Assembly (NCBI GenBank): GCA_964513075.1
Contig: CAZELR010000007.1
Span: 42,438 to 106,437 of the forward strand
DNA from: DAOUBP01 sp964513075
GTDB lineage: Bacteria > Chloroflexota > Anaerolineae > CG2-30-64-16
Direction of reading: 5' to 3'
DNA: 64,000 bases
The notes beneath the pieces are model-generated. The model was not told where the DNA came from and made no database searches. It was given only the letters and a program-made list of their open reading frames with translations. Position 1 is the stretch's first letter; each line of letters starts with the position of its first letter. Made by a program: the position numbers and the translations under genes. Below are positions 25,278 through 33,941 of this stretch, one piece after another.

Positions 25278-26567
25278 TTATCCGAATTGCGGCAGATACC
25301 GCCGGTTCGTTTCCAACATGTCATCCAGGACGGTTTGTACCTGCCCGGCTGGCGGCCCAAGCGGGTGCACCAGCAGCGCCTGGTACGCGGCGTCGCGATC
25401 GCCGAGCACCGCCGCTTCGACCGTCAGCAGTTCGTACGCCTTGACGGCGGCCAGCAGCCCAAAGCAGGCAGGCGGTAGCGGCGCCGTAGGCAACGGCTCG
25501 AACCCGGCGCGCGACACTCGTGCGGGCATCTCCAGCACCCAATCGGCGGGCCAGCCGGGCGCCGCGCCGCGGTGGGGGATGTTGACGACATGTTTTTCAT
25601 GCAAATCGTTGTAGTGCGCGTTGAGCAGTTGCGTCGCTAACGTGGAATAGTACGCACCCCCGCGCTTCATCAAGTCAGCAGGCGGCTCTGCGCGGTCCGG
25701 CTCGGCGTACTGCCGGAGTAGATCTGCCTCGATCGCCATAACCTGCTCGGCGCGGGAGGGCGGCCACTGCTCCTGCTCCGCCAGCTTGCGGGCGGTGGTG
25801 TAGAAATAGGCCAGATAGTAGTTCGGGATCATCCCCAGCACTTCGACCAGCCGGGGGTCGAACGGCGGGTGCGGGTCGGCGCGGAGCTCAGCCAGGGTGG
25901 CGGCGAAGATCTCCGGCCAGAAGTCCTCCCCTTCGTAGGTGAACCCGCGGTGCCACGAGAGGTGGTTGAGGCCCAGGGTGTCCAGGTCCGCCCGGTTCGG
26001 GTCGAGTTTGTGTCCGGTGCGGCGCTCCAACACCTCGACCATGCCCATCTTTGTGGTGATCGGCGCGTTGCACACGCCCACTGCGGACACCTGCGGCATG
26101 GTGCGGCTCAGGGCCTCTGTAACCAGCCCGGATGGGTTGGTGAAGTTGATCAGGGGCGCGGCAGGCGCCAGCTCAAACATGTCGTGCGCGATGTCCAGGA
26201 TCACCGGGATGGTGCGCAGCGCCTTGGCCATCCCGCCGACACCGGTGGTCTCCTGGCCGATCAGGCCGTGTCGTTTGCCCAGGTATTCGTCGTTGCGCCG
26301 CGCTTCCATGCCCCCCACGCGCAACTGCGTGGTGACATAACTGGCGCCGTGCACCGCCTCCCGCTGGTTCGTGGTCAGCACGATCCGGAATGGGTTGCCG
26401 CGCGCGGCGACGATGCGCTGTGCAAAGCCGCCCACCACGTCCAGCCGCGCCTGGTCGATGTCAGCCAGCCAGAGCTCCGTCAGGGGGAAGCTCTCGATCC
26501 GCTCCAGGAAGCCCATGATCAATTCCGGGGTATAGCTGGAGCCGCCGCCGAAGACTGTGACTTTCAT
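25278..26567 (-). CDS. GH4 family glycosidase (6-phospho-beta-glucosidase type)
   Basis: 429 residues from the ATG at 26567. The Rossmann loop VFGGGSSYTPELI binds NAD+; the Mn-binding pair is C166 in GVCNAPITTK and H202 in LNHLSWHRG; INFTNPSGLVTEAL is also typical. GH4 enzymes cut glycosidic bonds by an NAD+ redox-elimination route and mostly act on 6-phospho-sugars; the VCNAP form is that of 6-phospho-beta-glucosidases. No phosphotransferase-system genes are visible in the window, so the source of a phosphorylated substrate would be the neighbouring kinase. It is followed after 10 bases by that kinase. Confidence 0.92.
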   Translation of the reverse strand: MKVTVFGGGSSYTPELIMGFLERIESFPLTELWLADIDQARLDVVGGFAQRIVAARGNPFRIVLTTNQREAVHGASYVTTQLRVGGMEARRNDEYLGKRHGLIGQETTGVGGMAKALRTIPVILDIAHDMFELAPAAPLINFTNPSGLVTEALSRTMPQVSAVGVCNAPITTKMGMVEVLERRTGHKLDPNRADLDTLGLNHLSWHRGFTYEGEDFWPEIFAATLAELRADPHPPFDPRLVEVLGMIPNYYLAYFYTTARKLAEQEQWPPSRAEQVMAIEADLLRQYAEPDRAEPPADLMKRGGAYYSTLATQLLNAHYNDLHEKHVVNIPHRGAAPGWPADWVLEMPARVSRAGFEPLPTAPLPPACFGLLAAVKAYELLTVEAAVLGDRDAAYQALLVHPLGPPAGQVQTVLDDMLETNRRYLPQFG

Positions 26568-26614
26568 GCCCAAATACCTCTTTTCGAAATCCGCCCTATC
26601 TGCGCATCACAGAA

Positions 26615-28378
26615 TCAGTGAAAGCGCGCCATGAAATACGGATAAAGTTGGTTTGCATTGGTGACCTTGGTGACATCCAGGGGTGCGTCGGGAGGAGTCA
26701 GAAAGAAAGGGTAATCCTCCGGACCGCCTGCGCCACCGTGGGTCGCCGCCTGATCCTCGAAGGTAACGACCCGGCCCAGGGAGTTCCACGCCCCCAGAAG
26801 CACCAGGTCACCGGAGTGCGGAAAGCTGAGCAGCCGCGCCAGATCGGCCGCGGTTTGCTCCGGCTCCGGCAGCCCGGGCGGCAGGCGTTCGGGTGTCAGG
26901 GCAACGGTGCCGCGCGGGGTTACGATTACCGGGCATTCAGCCTCCAATCCTAGTACCATGCCGATCCCAGGATGGCTGTTGAGCCCATCCAGCAGCTCGG
27001 AGTAGAGCAGAGCCATCTCGCTGACATCCATGCGCTCGGACGTCACGTTGAAATAGAGATGCGCCAGGCTGCCCGAGACACGCACCACCACGTCGCTCTC
27101 GCGGCCCAGGTCGTAGCCTGAGTCAGGATCGGGGGATCCTTTTGTAGGATCGCCCGATCCCGCGGCGGATCGCGGCAGCCGTTTGAGCAGTCGACGGCGC
27201 AGTGCGGCGGCCAGCCGTTGACCGCGGCGAGTCAGATGCGCCTCGATGCCGTCGAGTTCATCTAACAGCCAGCGCACGCTCTCTTCTGCCCGTTCACCCT
27301 CCGAGAGGGCGCCCGATCCTGCAGGATCGCCCGATCCCGCAGGATCGCCCGACCCCCAGACCACCGACGCTTGAACGCGCTCCGCAACGAGTTGGCCCAA
27401 CGACTGCTTCGGATCGATCCGTTGCAGTGGTGTGGCCGGGGTCAGGCCGTGATCGGAGCAAATGTACAGCTCGGTGGCGGGATAGTAGATGCGGCGCAGG
27501 CGCTCGATCTGGCCGATGTAGCCGTCGATGCGGCGGAGGGCGCGCAGCGCCTCCTTGCCCAGTGGACCATCGTGATGGGCGATCTCGTCGTAGCCGTAGA
27601 AGTTGGTGTAAATTGCCGGTATGCCGCGATAGATGTCCAACAGCACGCCGAAGGTCTGGATCTCACCGAAGATCACGTTGGTCAGCACCTGTAACACGGG
27701 GTTGACCAGCGTCAGACGGCTGCGAAATCGGCTCTGAACCCATAGTCCGAACGTACGCGCCACATCGCGCGTGAGCTCCCACGCGCTGAGCGCCACGATG
27801 CGAACGATACGCCAGGGGATCAGGGCGAAGAGAAACGCCCAGCCCAGCCCGCGGAGGTGCTCCGAGAAGCGGCTGCGGCCCATTGCGGACAGCGTAAAGA
27901 GGGCCAGGTGGGCATCACCATCCAGTAAGTTCGTATAGCTTGATCCGCCGGTCAGGATGCCGGGCCGGCCGCCTGCGACCTGGGTCTTCAAGCGCGCGGC
28001 ATGGAGGGGCGATTTGCAGTGGGGAGCATATCCGGTGTCCTTTTCATACCAGCGAAACGCAGGAATGTCCCAGTTGTTGCCGTACATAAGGCCTGCCTGA
28101 ACAGCGGGCGTGCTGCTGGGAAGGCCGCATCGCCAACGCTGCAGGCGGTGGCCGTTGGCGATCAGCCGTCGCAGGTCCGGTGCGTGGCCCCTGGCCATGG
28201 CCTGCATCAAGTATTCGTGGGCCAGCCCATCGATCTGGATCACGATGAACCGGGGTAAGTCGTGGCCAGTTGTGTCGCTCGTGCTCTGGCGCTGGGCAAG
28301 CGACCGGTACCGGCGGCCGGTCATCCAGGCGGTCAGCAAGAGGAACAGATCGACGACATCGCGCATCCAGTGGGGCAC
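26615..28378 (-). CDS. Alkaline-phosphatase-superfamily protein (probable phosphodiesterase or phosphatase)
   Basis: 587 residues. The metal site and nucleophile region fit the superfamily: VIQIDGLAHEYL (first metal Asp), LPSSTPAVQAGLMYGNN (probable Thr nucleophile), YDEIAHHDGPLG and ICSDHGLTP. One or two membrane segments lie near 180-200 (LGWAFLFALIPWRIVRIVAL). The start is a GTG just after the protease gene. The C-terminal half has two in-frame Gly-Ser-Asp-Pro insertions (about residues 340-360 and 404-417) encoded by gatcctgcaggatc palindromes. It follows the M50 protease gene by seven bases. The substrate is unknown; type I phosphodiesterases and PglZ-like proteins are related alternatives. 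Confidence 0.82.
   Translation of the reverse strand: MPHWMRDVVDLFLLLTAWMTGRRYRSLAQRQSTSDTTGHDLPRFIVIQIDGLAHEYLMQAMARGHAPDLRRLIANGHRLQRWRCGLPSSTPAVQAGLMYGNNWDIPAFRWYEKDTGYAPHCKSPLHAARLKTQVAGGRPGILTGGSSYTNLLDGDAHLALFTLSAMGRSRFSEHLRGLGWAFLFALIPWRIVRIVALSAWELTRDVARTFGLWVQSRFRSRLTLVNPVLQVLTNVIFGEIQTFGVLLDIYRGIPAIYTNFYGYDEIAHHDGPLGKEALRALRRIDGYIGQIERLRRIYYPATELYICSDHGLTPATPLQRIDPKQSLGQLVAERVQASVVWGSGDPAGSGDPAGSGALSEGERAEESVRWLLDELDGIEAHLTRRGQRLAAALRRRLLKRLPRSAAGSGDPTKGSPDPDSGYDLGRESDVVVRVSGSLAHLYFNVTSERMDVSEMALLYSELLDGLNSHPGIGMVLGLEAECPVIVTPRGTVALTPERLPPGLPEPEQTAADLARLLSFPHSGDLVLLGAWNSLGRVVTFEDQAATHGGAGGPEDYPFFLTPPDAPLDVTKVTNANQLYPYFMARFH
27128..27358. repeat. Palindromic gatcctgcaggatc repeats in frame inside the phosphodiesterase gene
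   Basis: A perfect 14-base palindrome GATCCTGCAGGATC (27315-27328) is followed by a near copy gatcccgcaggatc (27333-27346), and related ggatcctttt / gatcgcccgatcc words lie at about 27131-27160. Both groups fall between conserved parts of the protein and keep the frame. Confidence 0.75.
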
Positions 28379-28385
28379 GGCGTTG

Positions 28386-29528
28386 TCATTGGCCTCCGGT
28401 TTTTTTGGACAGGGACTGCCTGGAGACCTCCATGAGTTCGGCCACGCGTGTCAGATCTGCCGTGCTCAGGAGGCCTACTGCCTGGCCGTTTTCGACTACC
28501 ACAAGCGCCTGTCGGAATTGTAGCTGCTCCTGAGCTTCGGTCAACAATACATCAGGAGCGATGACGATGGTTTTCGTCGGCACATGCGCGCCCAACCGGG
28601 CAGCCGAGCCGGCTCGCCGCGCCGCGGCCAGCAGTTCGCCCCGCGTGATAACACCCACCAGCCGGCCGCCGTCCACCACGGGATAGGTCGACTGCGGCGA
28701 TGACACCATTTGATTCAGCACTTCGCCCAGGGTTTGCAGCGGATGCAGGCGGTCCCCAAGCGGCTGCATGGCTTGACGCGCGCGCAGATCGCGCAGTGCA
28801 GCGGCCGTCGCAGCTCCCTGCCGCTCTTGCCAGGCTGCCACAAACACAAAGACGGCTACCAGCCCCAAGAAGAAGCTGCCTGTCAATAAAGCTGCCAGAC
28901 CCATCCCAACGGCCAGGATCTGACCCGCGACCGACGCAATGCGCGTGGCCGTACCGAACGGCAGCACTGCTGCCAACAGCGCGCGCAGCAGACGACCGCC
29001 GTCCATGGGGAAGGCTGGCAGTAGATTGAACAGCGCCAGCAGCGCATTGTTGGCCGTCAGTAGCAGCACGAGCGCCTGGCCGCTCATGGATGAGGCCAGG
29101 TTCTCCAGCTCCCAGGGCGAGGTAAACAACCGGATCAGCGCGGATGGACCGATCCAGATTAACGCCACTGCGGCCAGGCCGATGGCGAGCAGGATGTTGA
29201 CAGCCGGCCCGGCCGCGGTGATCAGGAACTCCTGATAGGGCCGTTCAGGCAGTTTGGCAAGCCGCGCCACCCCGCCGATGGGCCACAACGTGATATCATG
29301 CACCTTCACGCCGAAGAGTTGCGCCACCAGGCTGTGGCCCAACTCGTGCAGCACCACACAGAGGAACAGCAACAGCGTAAAGATGACCATGAACGCAGCC
29401 CCGCGCAGCCATTCACTGCTGCCGCCGGACAGCCCGATATACGCTGCCCACAGCACGATCAGCAGAAAGCTCAGATGCACCCGGATCGGAATGCCGTGAA
29501 CCGTGATAATTTTCAGTGACCAGGACAT
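28386..29528 (-). CDS. M50 family site-2 protease with C-terminal CBS pair (SpoIVFB-like)
   Basis: 380 residues. The zinc site is H61-E-L-G-H65 in VVLHELGHSLVAQLFG, and the second motif is D176 in NLLPAFPMDGGRLLRAL. About five membrane segments fill the first 220 residues; two CBS domains fill about 245-370 (YPVVDGGRLVGVITRGELLA, ALVVVENGQAVGLLSTADLT). Site-2 proteases of this subgroup cut membrane-bound regulators within the bilayer, and the CBS pair may sense adenine nucleotides. No anti-sigma factor or sporulation gene is visible next to it. It is the first gene of a minus-strand run, behind a block of heptamer repeats. Confidence 0.93.
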   Translation of the reverse strand: MSWSLKIITVHGIPIRVHLSFLLIVLWAAYIGLSGGSSEWLRGAAFMVIFTLLLFLCVVLHELGHSLVAQLFGVKVHDITLWPIGGVARLAKLPERPYQEFLITAAGPAVNILLAIGLAAVALIWIGPSALIRLFTSPWELENLASSMSGQALVLLLTANNALLALFNLLPAFPMDGGRLLRALLAAVLPFGTATRIASVAGQILAVGMGLAALLTGSFFLGLVAVFVFVAAWQERQGAATAAALRDLRARQAMQPLGDRLHPLQTLGEVLNQMVSSPQSTYPVVDGGRLVGVITRGELLAAARRAGSAARLGAHVPTKTIVIAPDVLLTEAQEQLQFRQALVVVENGQAVGLLSTADLTRVAELMEVSRQSLSKKTGGQ

Positions 29529-29745
29529 AGGACCTCGTGAATAGGACCTCGTGATGCGTGGTGCGTAGTGCGTAGTGCGTAGTGCGCCGTCATTCTGAGC
29601 GGGTTAAAGGCGCAACGCTCGTCACGGCGCAACTCCAGCGAAGAATCTCGTCATTCGTCATTCGTCATTCGTCATTCGTCATTCGTCATTCGCCATTCGC
29701 CATCCGCCATCCGCCATTCGCCATTCGCTATCCGCTATCCACCGC
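29528..29745. repeat. Heptamer tandem repeats between the protease and ABC exporter genes
   Basis: Three arrays follow each other: a 14-base unit ataggacctcgtga twice (29528-29555), about four copies of a tgcgtag unit (29555-29586), and about thirteen copies of a gtcattc-type unit drifting to gccatcc and gctatcc (29650-29740). The last array runs into the 3' end of the ABC exporter gene and supplies its stop codon. Heptamer arrays of this kind are known from cyanobacteria and some Chloroflexota. Confidence 0.85.
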
Positions 29746-31575
29746 TTCTTCCCACCTGAACTGCAATGCGACCATCTTGCGATAGAGGCCGTCGGGCCGG
29801 GTCAACAGCTCGGCGTGGGTGCCTTGTTCGGCGACGCGGCCAGCGTCGAGCACCACAATCCAGTCGGCATTCACAATGGTGCTCAGCCGGTGCGCGATCA
29901 CGAACGTGGTGCGGTCGCGCATCAGCCGGTCTAGCGCTTCCTGCACTGCCTGCTCCGACTCGCTGTCCAGAGACGAGGTGGCCTCATCAAGGATCAGGAT
30001 GCGTGGGTTTTTCAGGAGGGCGCGGGCGATGGCGACGCGCTGGCGCTGGCCGCCGCTGAGCTTCACGCCTCGCTCGCCTACCAGCGTCTCGTAGCCATCC
30101 GCCAGCGTGCTGATGAAATCGTGCGCGTTGGCCGCACGCGCAGCCGCTTCGATCTCAGCCTGCGTCGCGTCCAGCTTGCCGTACGCGATGTTGTTGCGTA
30201 CGCTGCCGCTGAATAACGCTGTCTCCTGCGGCACGATGCCGATCTGTTCCCGTAGGCCGCGGAGTTTGACCTCGCGGATATCGTGGCCATCGATCAGGAT
30301 CCGGCCGCAATTCGGATCGTAGAAACGTGGGATCAGGTTCACCAGGGTTGTTTTGCCTGCACCGCTGGCCCCCACCAGGGCGACGACCTGACCGGGCCGA
30401 GCCGCCAGATCGATGTCACTCAACACGATGCGCGTCTCGGCTGTATCGCCGTAATCGAAGCAGACCCCTTCGAAGCGGACCTCGCCGCGGATGGGCGGCA
30501 GGTCGTTCGCGTCCGGCGCATCTTGCATCTCCGGCGCGGTGTCCAAAAGCTGGAATACCCGCTCGCTGGCGCCCAGTGCGCGCTGAAGCTGGGCATAGAG
30601 ACTGGTGAAGCTCGCAATGGGCGAGGCGATCATCATCGTGTACAGCAGGAACGAGACCAGTTGCCCCGGCGTCAGTCGGCCGGCGATCACCTCGCGGCTG
30701 CCCACCCACAGCACCAGAGCGATGCTGCTGAACGCCAGCAGCCCGATGACCGGGCCCAGGATGGCGCTCAGGCGCACGCGCTTGATAGCGATCCCGAACA
30801 GGCGCTCGACGCCATCGCCGTAGCGCCCGATCTCATACGGCTCGCGCGCAAACGACTTCACGATGCGCACTCCGCTGAGCGCTTCTTCGGCGGTCGCGCT
30901 GATGTCCGCCAGCGCATCCTGCACTTGCCGGCTGTAGCGGCGCACCCAGCGGCCCAGCACGATCATGCCGATCACAGCCAGCGGCACCACGGCCAGCATC
31001 ACCAGCGCCAACCGCCACGCCATGACGAAGATGATGATCACCCCGCCCACCAGCATGATCGCGTTGGAAAGCAGGCTCAACAGCGTATCGGTCACTGCGT
31101 TTTGGATCGTGCTGACGTCGTTGCCCAGTCGCGACAATAGCTCGCCGGTGCGTGTGCCGGCAAAGAAGCGCAGCGGCATGTTCTGGAGATGTGCATAAAG
31201 CATCTCGCGCAGGTTGGCGACCACCCGTTCACCCACCCAACCCAGCAGATAGCTCTGGCCGAAGCCCAGGACCGCCTGCAGCACGAAGAGCGCCAGCAGC
31301 AGGCCGATCACGCGATTGAGTATTTCGAGGCTGGCCTCCAGCAGCGCACCATCCACCACTTTGCTGATGATCAGCGGCAGCGCCAGGCCGGCCAGGCTGT
31401 TGAGGGTCAGGATGATCCCAGCCGCAGCCAGCAGCCGCCAGTATGGCTGTACGAAGCGCAGCAGCCGCCGGTAATGGGTGAACATCCCGCGGAAGAACGT
31501 GCGATCGGGCAGCGGTATGTCGGCCAGCGATCGGCGCGTATCAGAACTTGAGCCTGTGGAAGTAGTCATCGTCAT
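29728..31575 (-). CDS. ABC exporter, fused membrane and ATPase domains (ABCB/MsbA type)
   Basis: 615 residues. Six membrane segments cover about 40-330, and the ATPase domain covers 370-605 with Walker A VALVGASGAGKTTLVNL (K408), signature LSGGQRQRVAIARALL, Walker B ILILDEATSSLDSES (E531) and H-loop AHRLST. Such half-transporters work as dimers and export lipids, peptides or drugs; the substrate is not evident. A TTGACC-18-TATACT promoter lies just before the gene. The last residues (AVDSG) and the stop codon come from a heptamer array, so the natural C-terminus may have been slightly changed. Confidence 0.95.
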   Translation of the reverse strand: MTMTTSTGSSSDTRRSLADIPLPDRTFFRGMFTHYRRLLRFVQPYWRLLAAAGIILTLNSLAGLALPLIISKVVDGALLEASLEILNRVIGLLLALFVLQAVLGFGQSYLLGWVGERVVANLREMLYAHLQNMPLRFFAGTRTGELLSRLGNDVSTIQNAVTDTLLSLLSNAIMLVGGVIIIFVMAWRLALVMLAVVPLAVIGMIVLGRWVRRYSRQVQDALADISATAEEALSGVRIVKSFAREPYEIGRYGDGVERLFGIAIKRVRLSAILGPVIGLLAFSSIALVLWVGSREVIAGRLTPGQLVSFLLYTMMIASPIASFTSLYAQLQRALGASERVFQLLDTAPEMQDAPDANDLPPIRGEVRFEGVCFDYGDTAETRIVLSDIDLAARPGQVVALVGASGAGKTTLVNLIPRFYDPNCGRILIDGHDIREVKLRGLREQIGIVPQETALFSGSVRNNIAYGKLDATQAEIEAAARAANAHDFISTLADGYETLVGERGVKLSGGQRQRVAIARALLKNPRILILDEATSSLDSESEQAVQEALDRLMRDRTTFVIAHRLSTIVNADWIVVLDAGRVAEQGTHAELLTRPDGLYRKMVALQFRWEEAVDSG

Positions 31576-31587
31576 AAACCTCAGGGC

Positions 31588-31617
31588 AGTATAACCTCAG
31601 AAGGGGCGGGAGGTCAA
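31588..31617 (-). promoter_or_regulatory. Promoter of the ABC exporter gene
   Basis: On the minus strand TTGACC (31617-31612), 18 bases, TATACT (31593-31588), 12 bases before the ATG at 31575. Confidence 0.75.
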
Positions 31618-31650
31618 AGGGAGAACTTTCCAAACACAGCGCATGCCGGT

Positions 31651-31656
31651 TATAAT
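31651..31656 (+). promoter_or_regulatory. -10 box of the cupin gene
   Basis: A consensus TATAAT lies 60 bases before the cupin ATG, with a poor -35 (ttccaa) 17 bases upstream. It is divergent from the ABC exporter promoter. Confidence 0.5.
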
Positions 31657-31715
31657 AGCAGCACCTGCCATGTCCCCAAGACCTGACAGGTCTACACACA
31701 GACAGGAGCCCATCC

Positions 31716-32078
31716 ATGACCGAACCCGTAGCTAAGGCCATCCACTACACCGATGTTCCGGCCCAAGTCTTCGGCGACCAGGCGCCCGGCGTCACCATTC
31801 GTTGGGTGATCGACGAGCAGCACGATGGCGCGCCCCACTACGCGCTGCGTGTCATCGAGGTCGCGGCCGGCGGCAACACCCCCAGGCACGCGCACCCCTA
31901 CGAGCACGAGAATTTCGTCATCGAGGGCCAGGGCCGGGTGCTGATCGCTGACACCTGGCATGCTGTCGGCCCCGGGAGCGTGATCTTCGTGCCGGCTAAC
32001 ATCCTTCACACCTACGAAAATACCGGCGAGACGTCGTTCAAGTTCCTGTGTGGCATCCCCACCTCGCGCCATATGTAA
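31716..32078 (+). CDS. Small cupin domain protein
   Basis: 120 residues forming a single cupin. Metal-binding residues fit motif 1 (PRHAHPYEHENFVIEGQGRV, two His and a Glu) and motif 2 (GSVIFVPANILHTYEN, His). Single-domain cupins bind a metal and act as isomerases, dioxygenases or ligand sensors; none can be chosen here. A divergent promoter region separates it from the ABC exporter, and a palindrome follows its stop directly. It is on the same strand as the GH13 gene 124 bases downstream, but repeats between them make co-transcription uncertain. Confidence 0.88.
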   Translation: MTEPVAKAIHYTDVPAQVFGDQAPGVTIRWVIDEQHDGAPHYALRVIEVAAGGNTPRHAHPYEHENFVIEGQGRVLIADTWHAVGPGSVIFVPANILHTYENTGETSFKFLCGIPTSRHM

Positions 32079-32180
32079 CGCAATCCGCCGGATTGCGACT
32101 TTCATTGCTGTGGCCGGTTTTAGTCATTGCCGTCGCCGGTCTTAGTCATTGCTGTGGCCGGTCTGAGACCGAGCCACAGT
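32079..32180. repeat. Palindrome and 22-base tandem repeat after the cupin gene
   Basis: The palindrome cgcaatccg-c-cggattgcg (32079-32097) begins at the end of the cupin gene. It is followed by about two and a half copies of a 22-base unit, gctgtggccggttttagtcatt, from about 32107 to 32165. The palindrome could act as a weak terminator, but no T-run follows. Confidence 0.75.
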
Positions 32181-32202
32181 AGAGTTTATTGGAGTCAAGA
32201 GT

Positions 32203-33648
32203 ATGTCATCTATTCAAACCCCTGATTGGGTCAGGGATGCGGTCTTTTATCAGATCTTCCCGGATCGTTTTGCCCGCTCGGCGCGCGTGCCCAAGGCATC
32301 GAACCTGCAGCCGTGGGGCGCAGCCCCCACCGGGCATGCTTACCAGGGTGGTGATCTGTTGGGCGTGGTCGAGCATCTCGACTATCTGGTCGACCTCGGC
32401 ATCAACGCAATCTACTTCAACCCGGTCTTTCAATCGGGCTCCAACCATCGCTACCACACCCATGACTACTTTCAGGTCGACCCGATGTTGGGCGGCAACG
32501 CGGCGCTGCGCGAGCTGTTAGACGCGGCCCATGCACGCGGTATTCGTGTGATGTTGGATGGTGTGTTCAACCATGCCAGCCGCGGCTTCTTCCAGTTTCA
32601 TGATGTCTTGGAAAACGGCCCCGAGTCGGCCTACATCGACTGGTTCACCGTCACCGACTGGCCCCTGCGGCCCTATGGCAGCAAACAGCACAATTACAGT
32701 GCGTGGTGGGGCAACCCCGCGCTGCCCAAGCTCAACACCCAAACGCCCGCAGTGCGCCAATTCATCTTCGACGTAGCACGCTACTGGATCGAATTCGGCA
32801 TCGATGGGTGGCGGCTGGATGTGCCGGCCGAGATCGATGACGACAGCTTCTGGCAGGAGTTCCGCCGGGTCGTGCGAGCCGCTAACCCCGAGGCTTACAT
32901 TGTCGGTGAGATCTGGCACGATGCGGAGCGTTGGTTGCAGGGCGACCAGTTTGACGCAGTGATGAACTACGGCATCTCACGGGCTGCGTTGGGGCTGTTT
33001 GGCCGCGAGACGTTCGATCGTAACTACCGGCCGGGTGGATTCCGACTGGCGCCGTTGGGCGCGCGCGCATTTGCCAACGAGATCGAGCGGCTGATGGGCC
33101 TCTATCCCTGGCCGATCACGCAGGTGCAGTTCAACCTCCTGGACAGCCACGACACCGCGCGTTTCATCCATCAGGCAGGCGGCGACGGGGACGCGCTGAA
33201 GCTCTCGCTGCTCTTCCTGCTGACGATCCCGGGCGCGCCGTGCATCTACTATGGCACCGAGATCGGCATGGCCGGCGGGCACGATCCCGACTGTCGCCGC
33301 GCCTTCCCCTGGCATGATCCGGGCGCGTGGGACCGAGAGTTATTGACGTTTACTAAGCGGGCCGTCGACTTGCGCCGCAACCATGCGGCGCTCCGTCGCG
33401 GCAACTATACCACCCTCTACATGCACGATGAGGTGGTTGCCTTCGGCCGCCAGGCCGATGATCAGGCGGCTGTAGTGTTGTTCAATGCAGGAGCCGAGAC
33501 GCGCACGGTGAGCCTGGATGTCGAGGGCCTGTTGCCCGATGGCATGCTGACCGATGTCTGGGGCGGGTTGCCAGGCCGCGTCTCGCGGGGCACGCTTCGT
33601 CAGATGGAACTGCCTGCGCGCTGCGCGGCGGTGTTCATCAGCGGATGA
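32203..33648 (+). CDS. GH13 alpha-glycosidase (neopullulanase/cyclomaltodextrinase-like, no N-terminal domain)
   Basis: 481 residues. It starts directly with the catalytic barrel (DAVFYQIFPDRFA), and the four conserved GH13 regions are present: DGVFNH, GWRLDVPAE with nucleophile D206, VGEIWHD with acid/base E236, and LLDSHDT with D317. QGGDLLGVVEHLDYLVDLGI and the family-specific IPGAPCIYYGTEIGMAGGHD are also seen. Relatives with an N-terminal CBM34-type domain are about 580 residues, so this is the short form. No signal peptide is visible, so it should degrade maltodextrins or cyclodextrins in the cytoplasm. The ATG has GGAG about eight bases upstream. The small membrane protein gene follows 18 bases later. 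Confidence 0.94.
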   Translation: MSSIQTPDWVRDAVFYQIFPDRFARSARVPKASNLQPWGAAPTGHAYQGGDLLGVVEHLDYLVDLGINAIYFNPVFQSGSNHRYHTHDYFQVDPMLGGNAALRELLDAAHARGIRVMLDGVFNHASRGFFQFHDVLENGPESAYIDWFTVTDWPLRPYGSKQHNYSAWWGNPALPKLNTQTPAVRQFIFDVARYWIEFGIDGWRLDVPAEIDDDSFWQEFRRVVRAANPEAYIVGEIWHDAERWLQGDQFDAVMNYGISRAALGLFGRETFDRNYRPGGFRLAPLGARAFANEIERLMGLYPWPITQVQFNLLDSHDTARFIHQAGGDGDALKLSLLFLLTIPGAPCIYYGTEIGMAGGHDPDCRRAFPWHDPGAWDRELLTFTKRAVDLRRNHAALRRGNYTTLYMHDEVVAFGRQADDQAAVVLFNAGAETRTVSLDVEGLLPDGMLTDVWGGLPGRVSRGTLRQMELPARCAAVFISG

Positions 33649-33666
33649 TGTTGGGGGAGGCTGTGT

Positions 33667-33861
33667 ATGTATCGTTACCGCCGTATGCGGCCGAAGGTCA
33701 GCTTCGCTCTGGCCACGGCGATGATCGTCACCCTGGGCCTGGCGCTCACCGGCATCCTGAAGATCGAGTTTGACCTGACGCCGCTGGACACCAACCCGCA
33801 GGCCGTGATCGTCGCGATCGTCTTTTCTTTGTTGGCGGGACTGCTGCTCTACGAGTGGTGA
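33667..33861 (+). CDS. Small two-segment membrane protein, unknown function
   Basis: 64 residues with two hydrophobic segments (VSFALATAMIVTLGLALTGI and AVIVAIVFSLLAGLLLYEW) joined by an acidic loop. A good ribosome site, GGGGGAGG, lies before the ATG, and the gene follows GH13 by 18 bases, which supports a real gene in the same operon. I do not recognise the family. Confidence 0.65.
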   Translation: MYRYRRMRPKVSFALATAMIVTLGLALTGILKIEFDLTPLDTNPQAVIVAIVFSLLAGLLLYEW

Positions 33862-33869
33862 TGAGCTTG

Positions 33870-33923
33870 CTTCACAAACCAGGTTTCGCGTCCTTCGGTG
33901 TTGCAGAAACCTGGTTTGTGAAG
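33870..33923. repeat. Perfect 18-base inverted repeat between convergent genes
   Basis: cttcacaaaccaggtttc (33870-33887) pairs with gaaacctggtttgtgaag (33906-33923) across an 18-base loop. It lies between the 3' ends of the small membrane protein gene and the SDH gene, so a two-way terminator is possible, but no T-runs follow; a small mobile or REP-like element is the alternative. Confidence 0.8.
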
Positions 33924-33941
33924 TGATGCCTTCAAAAGGTC

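Noticed and set aside
29650..29745. Possible CRISPR array
   Set aside because: Units are seven bases long, directly adjacent and drift in sequence, with no spacers; no cas genes are in the window.
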